A stretch of DNA of 64,000 nucleotides from Diadema setosum. Its lineage: Eukaryota > Echinodermata > Echinoidea > Diadematoida > Diadematidae. Both the position numbers and the translations under genes were made by a program. Under the pieces are notes generated by a model. It was not told the DNA's origin. It did no database searches and saw only the letters and a program-made list of their open reading frames with translations. The stretch is taken from NCBI RefSeq assembly GCF_964275005.1, contig NC_092689.1, forward strand, positions 7,293,200 to 7,357,199, in the 5' to 3' direction. Below are positions 47,701 through 55,800 of this stretch, in pieces. The first letter of the stretch is position 1. Every line of letters begins with the position of its first letter.

Positions 47701-50700
47701 TGGAATCTCCCTGTGTTATAATGCATGACCGTCAGCAGCCATAGAGTATGGCTCAGGTTATACCTCGTACCTCGCATGCACTTTTGAGCCCATTACTATC
47801 TTCTGACAGCCAGCTTCCCCATATGTGCCAGTGTTGATCAACAGTAAGAGACAGCTCTATAATGCTGTTGTCTAAACAATTACCTGGTACCTGGTACCTA
47901 TCTCTTGTTTCAAACTAAATCTCATGCCCAGAGAGATAAGCATAATTGGAATTGTTCTTACAGTAATTCTCTGACCACATGGAGGTCCGAAGGGTGACAC
48001 ATGCCAGCAGTGGTCAATATGGCTTGGGTCCCAGATGTGAATGATACGCTGTGGTTGTATGTGAGGCCCCTGAATAGATACCTACAATGTACAGTAGTTT
48101 ATGACATGTAGTCAATGGATATTACAAGTTGTATCAACGTGGAATTTGTCTTGAAGCTTTGGTGTCTGTCGAGCCTCCCTCCCCCCCCCCCCCACCTGTG
48201 CTCCTGTTTGTTTTTGAAGTCACAAGCTGAGCTGTCACATGTGTTTATCAAACATGAGATATTAGTAGAAACAATGTATTATCAAAAGTGATGTACTAGG
48301 TAGTGACAAACATTTGTAGACAGCTAGCTTGGCTGTGATAAAAATCTGTCATCTATTACAGAGTACCAGTAAGACATTTTGGCTTCTATAGAAACCAGTA
48401 ATCCCCAAAATTTTAAGCACATTGAAATTTTTGCCCAGACAGAGGTGCAATGGTGTGAAAGTTTTTTTGTGACTTGTGTCTGATACATGACAGTACTTAG
48501 CTGCCTATTATGTATTTTGTAATGTGCAATCCAAACATATGGTTGTTTGTCTACATTTATATTCTTATTTCTGCTACTAATGTCAAAGCAACATACTGTA
48601 ATTCTCTGAGAAACATGGAAATATGAAAACAGTAATAACTTGAACCTGATACATGTTGATGTATCTTTTGTAACACGTATTTATCTATATTTTTGCCGTA
48701 ATGAATTGCTCAATATAGAATTTGTGATTGCATCTGCAGTAGGGCCCTATATCACAGGAGACTATTCATGTGAAATACATATATATATTTATATATATAT
48801 ATATTTTTTTTTTTAGTCGATTGCTCAGTTTAACAGTTTTACTTGTCAATTTCTTCATTACATCGCAGGAGATTGGACTTCTGTCCCTGGGGGCGCCAGA
48901 TGAGTTCATCGAAAAACTTGCCACAGTGAGTTTTTTTTATCGTGATGTAATTTCTCCTGTATATGCAGTCTCAGTATTATTGTAGGACATGATGTAAATA
49001 GGAAGTTTGTTTTGCAAGATGAATTCCTGTTATCTATGAGATATTCACCCACAATTTAGAAAATATCAGTTGTTGGGGCCTTCTCTTTATCTCAGTTATC
49101 TATAGGGTAGGTAAATTCCTTATTTTCCCCCCTGCCTTCTTATATGCATGTAATTATACCTGATGATGGTATGTTTTGTATTTTTGACCAAATTAACTCT
49201 CTATTTGTATTACATATTCACAAAGATTTCTATTTCTAGATAGAAGTCCATTAATTTTGTAGATCTTTTGCAGTACTAAAGTAATTGCACCATGGAAAGC
49301 ATGTAAGACATTCACTTGTCCTTTCTGATATGTAAACTTCACCCTAAAAAGACTGGGGGGGGGGGGCCTAAAAGGCCCCCCCCCCCTCGACATTTCGCGC
49401 GATTACTCAGCAACAGGCAGTGCTCTCGCCGCGATGCTCTATGACTTTTTTCTTTTGAGTTTCCCGCCCATTTTGACACCAAATTTGTGACGCCCAGGGG
49501 TACAGTTCTGAAGTTACATAACTTTTTGTAAATGCACGTGAGACCGAAAATGGCTCAAAAATGTGATTTTGTGTACAAAGTCAATGCAAATTGAGTTTTA
49601 TCACATGGTTCATATAAATATGCTTATTTTTACTATCAATGGCTAAAATCAATTTGTTTTAGTGGTATTATGCTTCAAAAAGGGTCTGCCACAAATTTTG
49701 CTGAAAAAAACAACAAACACAAAAGGTCGAAAAAACAAAGAAATACATAAGAAATTCATAAAACAGTAAAATAAATAAGAAATTAATTTTGATACCGAAT
49801 TTTTCTTTAAGTACATTTGCGAAGAATGCTACAAAGAATATCTAGACCAAAAATGAGCACTTTTGGAGCTTTATTTACTGATTTAGATAAAAAAGTCTGA
49901 TTTCTCGCATAAATTAGCATAATTAATCAAAATAAAATAAAAGAAGACAATTTTGGAAAATTTAAATATACGATCATGTAGATTACATCGCACACTATCA
50001 TTGTGCAAATTTCCGCGGTGATCGCGCGATCCACGGCCGAGATCTTAAGGGGGGGCCCTTTAGGCCCCCCCCCCCCCAGTCTTTCAAGCTACCGAAATAG
50101 CCCAGTCTTTTTAGGGTTAATGCAGACACAGTGGTTAATTCAACATATGTTTCAAAAACTTGAATTTATTAACTTGTAGGCAACAGAAATACAATGTACT
50201 CAAGAGAGGCTTACAGCTGAAGGGAAAGATAAGTTTCTGTGCAATGGTGGCGTGATATTTTCATGTCTTTATATCGAACTCCCAGAAACCTTTTTTATTT
50301 ACAAATGGGGCATCCAAAGATGGCAGTTTACCTGATGAAGTAACCATGCTTGTTGTGTTTTTATTTCTTGTGGAGAGAGGTGAAGAAGCAACTTTCATTA
50401 TGAGCAAGAAAGTGTTAACAAGAAAGCACTTTATCACAGGCACGCAAATAGAAATTCTCAGCTATACATGGCATCTGTCGTGCTTTCTCAGGATAGAGAA
50501 TACTACGTGTGACAAATATGAAATATTAGCCAGTCATCCATTACAAGATGTTACCCATATTTGCCATGTGAGAGCTAGGCCTTTGTATGCAACTGATGTA
50601 ATCATCCAAACAAGAGTTTTTAAGAGATTTGTCCATCCTCATCCATATCATCTTATTGTGTGCTCTCCAACAGTGCTATTGGTTCACGGTCGAGTTTGGG

Positions 50701-52845
50701 ATGTGTCGTCAGAACGGTGAGATCAAGGCCTACGGCGCTGGCCTTCTCTCCTCCTTTGGAGAGCTGCAGGTGAGTCCGGCCCTGATGATGGGATTTAAAA
50801 TTTGACTTTTGATTCAGTTTGGGAGTAGATGATATGCTGGGAATTTCTCTCTGACCCTTGTGTGGTGATATACATGTTGTATTTTTTACCTGCCAGGACT
50901 GCCCACATTGCAGTCATTTTCATAAAATGTGCAAGTTGCCTTTATAGAGTTTTATAGCAAGTTGTTAGATGCATCAACAGTTCCCACGTAAGCCTACCAA
51001 AATCACATCACCAAACATAGATATGGATATATCTTTTTTTTTATGCCTCCGCCACGAAGTGGTGCCGGAGGCATTATGTTTTCGGGTTGTCCGTCCGTCC
51101 GTCCGTCCGTCCTTCCTTCCGTCCGTCCGTCCGTCCGTAATGAATTTTGTGGACAGGGTAACTATCAAAACCTTTTGAGGTATCCTAATGAAACTTGGCA
51201 TGTATGTGTATTAGGGGGTGAAGTTGTGCCTGTCAACTTTTGGGTGCACATGCTCAAGGTCAAAGGTCAAAAGGTCAAGGTCAAGTACATAAAATTTCAC
51301 TATTTCCATCATATCTATGCAATGCCTGAAGATATTTTCTTGAAACTTAGTGTATACATGTATTACCCGATTAAGATTCTCTGGTGAAAGTTTGGGTCAT
51401 GAGGTCAAAGGTCAAAGGTCAAAAGGTCAAGTAAAAACATTAAAACTTCACCTTTTTTCTTTGTACCTTGGAAATTGTTCAAGGTATCTTCATGGAACAT
51501 AGTATATTTACATGTACTGACTGGCAGTGATTATCCAGAGAATTTAGGGTTCATGGGGTCAAAGGTCAGGGGTCAAAGGTCAAGGGCAACACTTCAAAAT
51601 TTTACTATTTCCCTCTTGTTTATGCAATGCCAGCAGGATTATTATTTTTTTTTTTGCACTTGGTGTATGCATGTATAACCTAATAGAGATTCTCTGGAAA
51701 GTTTTTTTTTCTTTTGTTTTTGCCTCAAAGGTCAAAAGGTCAAAGATCAAGGGAAAGTGCTGAACTAAGTTTTTCCTCCATATCTCAGGTTATCTTGAAA
51801 CGTACTACATATTTATGCATGTTCTGCCTGACAGTGATTATCTAATGAATTTTAGGGTCAAAGGCCAGATGAAAATGGTAACAATTTACTATTCAATACA
51901 GAAATTCCACTTTTTCTCCATACAATGTACCTTGAAAATTACTCAATGCATAAACGTTTGAATGGGTCAAAGTCAAGTTACAGTCCTTAAATCCCAAATA
52001 CATGCTCTCCTATTCATCCAATTAAACCTAGGTCAAGGAAGGTGAACATTCAACACATTTGTGACAAACTTGTCATTTTAATATTTTGCCAATTTTGTGA
52101 AAATGTAATCACACATTGTCCACATGTACTATCTAGACCTATTAGGAGAATCATGCATTATGGCGGAGGCATACCAGTCGCCATAGCGACATTTCTAGTT
52201 TCTTTTTAATTCTTCGCACTCTAAGCTTTCCACTGTGACAGTTGCATATCACAGGTGTATATAAAATACCAATAATATATTATTAGCACGGACATTACTG
52301 TAGACACCCACCAAATTGGTATAATACAATCAAATGCTTGACAATCACTGTGGCATAACAATAGCAAGCTGTATTTGCAGGACATCCTACAGTGCAAATC
52401 TATGAATCTCCATGGTATCCCAACACTACCTTGTCTTGAAAAAAACAACAAAAAAAAAAAACAACTTTGCCCCGTAACACCCATATATGTGTGAGACAGG
52501 GGCATGATCTGTACTTGGCACATCTGTCCTTGTTTGACCTGTGCATTAGTAAAATTTAATCAGACAAGTTTTGTAACTCCTTTTGATGCTCAGTGATGTG
52601 CTCACATGAATCTATGATTAGTAGGCCTACCCTTTCGTACCATTTCAACATTAGCAAGCAAAATGCTGCAGTTTAAATTGCATTGATGTTTCCACAAGTA
52701 CGTAAGGTAATTTTGTTCTTCCTCTTTCCCTCTTCAAGGTAATTCCAGGGTCCAGTTGTTGTATGATTCAGTATGAATGCTAAATCTAGATCTTATCTCT
52801 CTGGAGGCCAAATGAAGAAAGACCCCCCCCCCCCCCCCCCCCAAC

Positions 52846-52876
<31 letters not shown>

Positions 52877-55800
52877 AGGACAAAATTCAAGCAATCACCC
52901 CTTGCTAAGGACAGATAGTCAAACATAAAATTCATGCTATCTCCGGCAATACACTTGTAATCTGTTGTATCTCTATTTCCCTCAAGTGCATAGATACTTG
53001 AAAAATGTAATCAGTCATTGAGTGCCTATTCTATCTCATGATATTTGTATTCCATTGTGAAATGTCAGAGGTTATATGTTTATCCTGCAAGACCATGTTA
53101 ATGGGCATTGTCTGTAATTGGGAGACAATTTTGCTTGTCATGGTTCATAGAAATCTCTTCATAAGATTAAAGAGGGTAAAAGGTCTTTGCCAAGTCTTAC
53201 ACTGTATGGTTTGCTAAGATTTTTGTCTGTTTTCATCCATTTACTATATCAGATTCACTTTACGGAATCAACACAATTGCTCTTTCTTTTAGATAACAGT
53301 CAACCTTGCCTAACTTAAGTGGATGTCGCACAAGTTGAAAACTTGTTAAAGTTACAGAAAATGTATACCCTGATGCATATAAACATGTGTTAATTTATTG
53401 TGTAAGTAGAAATTAAGTTTAGTCTGATTTTCTCCAGTCCCTTTGGATTCAAGTTAGCTGAGGTTGGCTGTATTAATTTTATTTAAAGATATTTTCAGAT
53501 ACACCACAAATGATCATACTGACATATCACAAATGAGTGCAGGTGAGTTCACTTTCAATATGCACATGTCAGTGCTTTGACTTGTAAGGGTGTATACGCT
53601 TTATTTGCTTTGGTCACTTGTCCTCTTCTTCCCTTATACATCAAGAATTAATCCAAACAGTGATACATACAAAATATTTTTTTTTTTTTGAAAATTAATA
53701 AACAAATTGAGCAAACATAGTAGTAGGTATACATATACGTGTAACTTTCAGTGTAATTTTCTGTTTGGCTAAACATTCCCTTTCTTTCACAATTGTCTGG
53801 TGTAGTAAATTCAATTTGAGATAAATATTAAGTCATATTTGGCATCTTCAAAGGAAGTAGCTTGTGGTAATGTGCATTTATACATATCATATTCATTCTG
53901 CAAGTGGCAAGTGATTGATTTCCTGGCAGGGTAGTGTTTCCATATCTTCAGCTTCCATTCTGTTATAATGCACTTTTTAAGTTGCCGCTTTTGTCAAATT
54001 TATAAAGATGACCAAAACAACAACAACAAATGAACAACAAATAAACAAAACTCAAAGCATAAGTTAGCCTTTGGTTGCATTTTGGATAGACTAGAGTCCC
54101 TTGATAAGGCACAGCCATATGTATGCCAGAAATATACAACACAATTGTTTTGTTACCCCATCAAGTGTAAAAGTTATGAGGTGAATTCAGACAAATTTTG
54201 TCATAGAATAAGAAGCTCTGTCTCTTACTCTTTGTTTTTTTTAACCTTCTCACCAGGAAACTCATTTTACTCCTAAAAGTATTTTTCAAGCCTGAAAACA
54301 TATACATTTACATGTACATGATGTATATATCATATTCGGTGATTGTGATCATTTCCTGCCCCTTATGTACTTCACTTCTGTACACAACATTTCTCGTTTG
54401 CATAGCTTGTGTGTGCAAGCTTTCAACAATGTTATAACTTATAATGGAATGTGAAAGCATTGACAAATATCCTTTTATACCGTCAAGATGACTTCCGTAA
54501 CAATGCTGTACTACTGTTGTACATTGTACTTGTCTTATTAGTCATGCCTGTTTTTCAACTTTCCTTGTTATTATTATTTTTTTTTTTGTGGGGAGGTCAT
54601 GACTTGTCTCTCTAATCTTTGTAATCATGCAACACCAATGATATAACAGAAAATATAGTTTAGTTATTAAAACAGATTAGCCTTTATGTATGCCTCATCA
54701 TATTTCCGGTTTAATTTGTTAATGCCCAATTACCGTGTCAATGACCATTTATCCATTTCTTTATATGCTCAGTAAGCTCTTTAGATTGTTTTTTATGTTA
54801 TTAGTTTGGTCATCCTACATTTGCAAAAGATGAAAATTAATGAAATTGAATAAAACATTATATGCACATTCTAATATTAACCATGTACCTTGTAATACCA
54901 CTTTCAATTCAGTCAGGATATTGCTGATATCCACCGTTCTAATATCAACATCACAATTATATGGGATGTTTCATTTTATTCCTCACCTACCCTTTGTTTA
55001 TAACATTTCATATTATGCTGCAAAAGGTGTGACTAGATTCGAAATGGGCAGCTAGGATAGTTAAGCAAAATGACTGGAAATAAGACAGTAGTCTTACCTT
55101 CTTAAATTATTCTATGTATGTTTTAATGCATCCTGTATGTTGGAGTCCAGTATGTGAATAGACCACTTTGAGAACTTTTTTTTTGTGCTCTGCATATGAT
55201 ATTTTGTCACTCAATTAAAGAGAAAAACAACAATCACTGACAATTCATTGTTGCAGTCTGTGTCAAGTATGACACTATACTCCAAGTCACCTCGTTTCAA
55301 ATTCCTTGCAAAGGAACAAATGAACAAATTCATTATATCTGTAATTTCCTCTGGACAGACTGTTGTCACCTCAGCTTGAAGCTATTACTTGAGAAATCAT
55401 CTGGGGTTTGATTAACAGGAATATTACCATTTTTCAGACTATCGATGTTTTCACTTCAATTTTTTTTTCTTTTTAAATTGGTCATAACTTGTCACCTTTT
55501 CATCATTTGTAGGGTGGGGTTTCAATAGAATGAAAAATGTTTGTTACCCCCGAGTGTTTACAACATTATTTCCTATGTATTGTAAACTATGTTCAGTCCA
55601 ATATATTTCGATTTAAGCATTGATACTGATACATATACACAGACATTTTTCTGTCAATTCTGATACTTTGAAAGCATCCTACCACTAAGAATGTTCAATG
55701 CTTTCTGAAGGAGTTGTTGCAAACAAGTTTATGCTCATGAAGGTAAGTTGTTGACAGGAAAGAATGGGGCAGGGTGGGGGTGGGGAATAGTCCATCCGTT

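Noticed and set aside
51043..51387. Open frames reading SVRPSV-type repeats
   Set aside because: They come from (CCGT)n inside the Helitron-like element, a known source of false gene calls.
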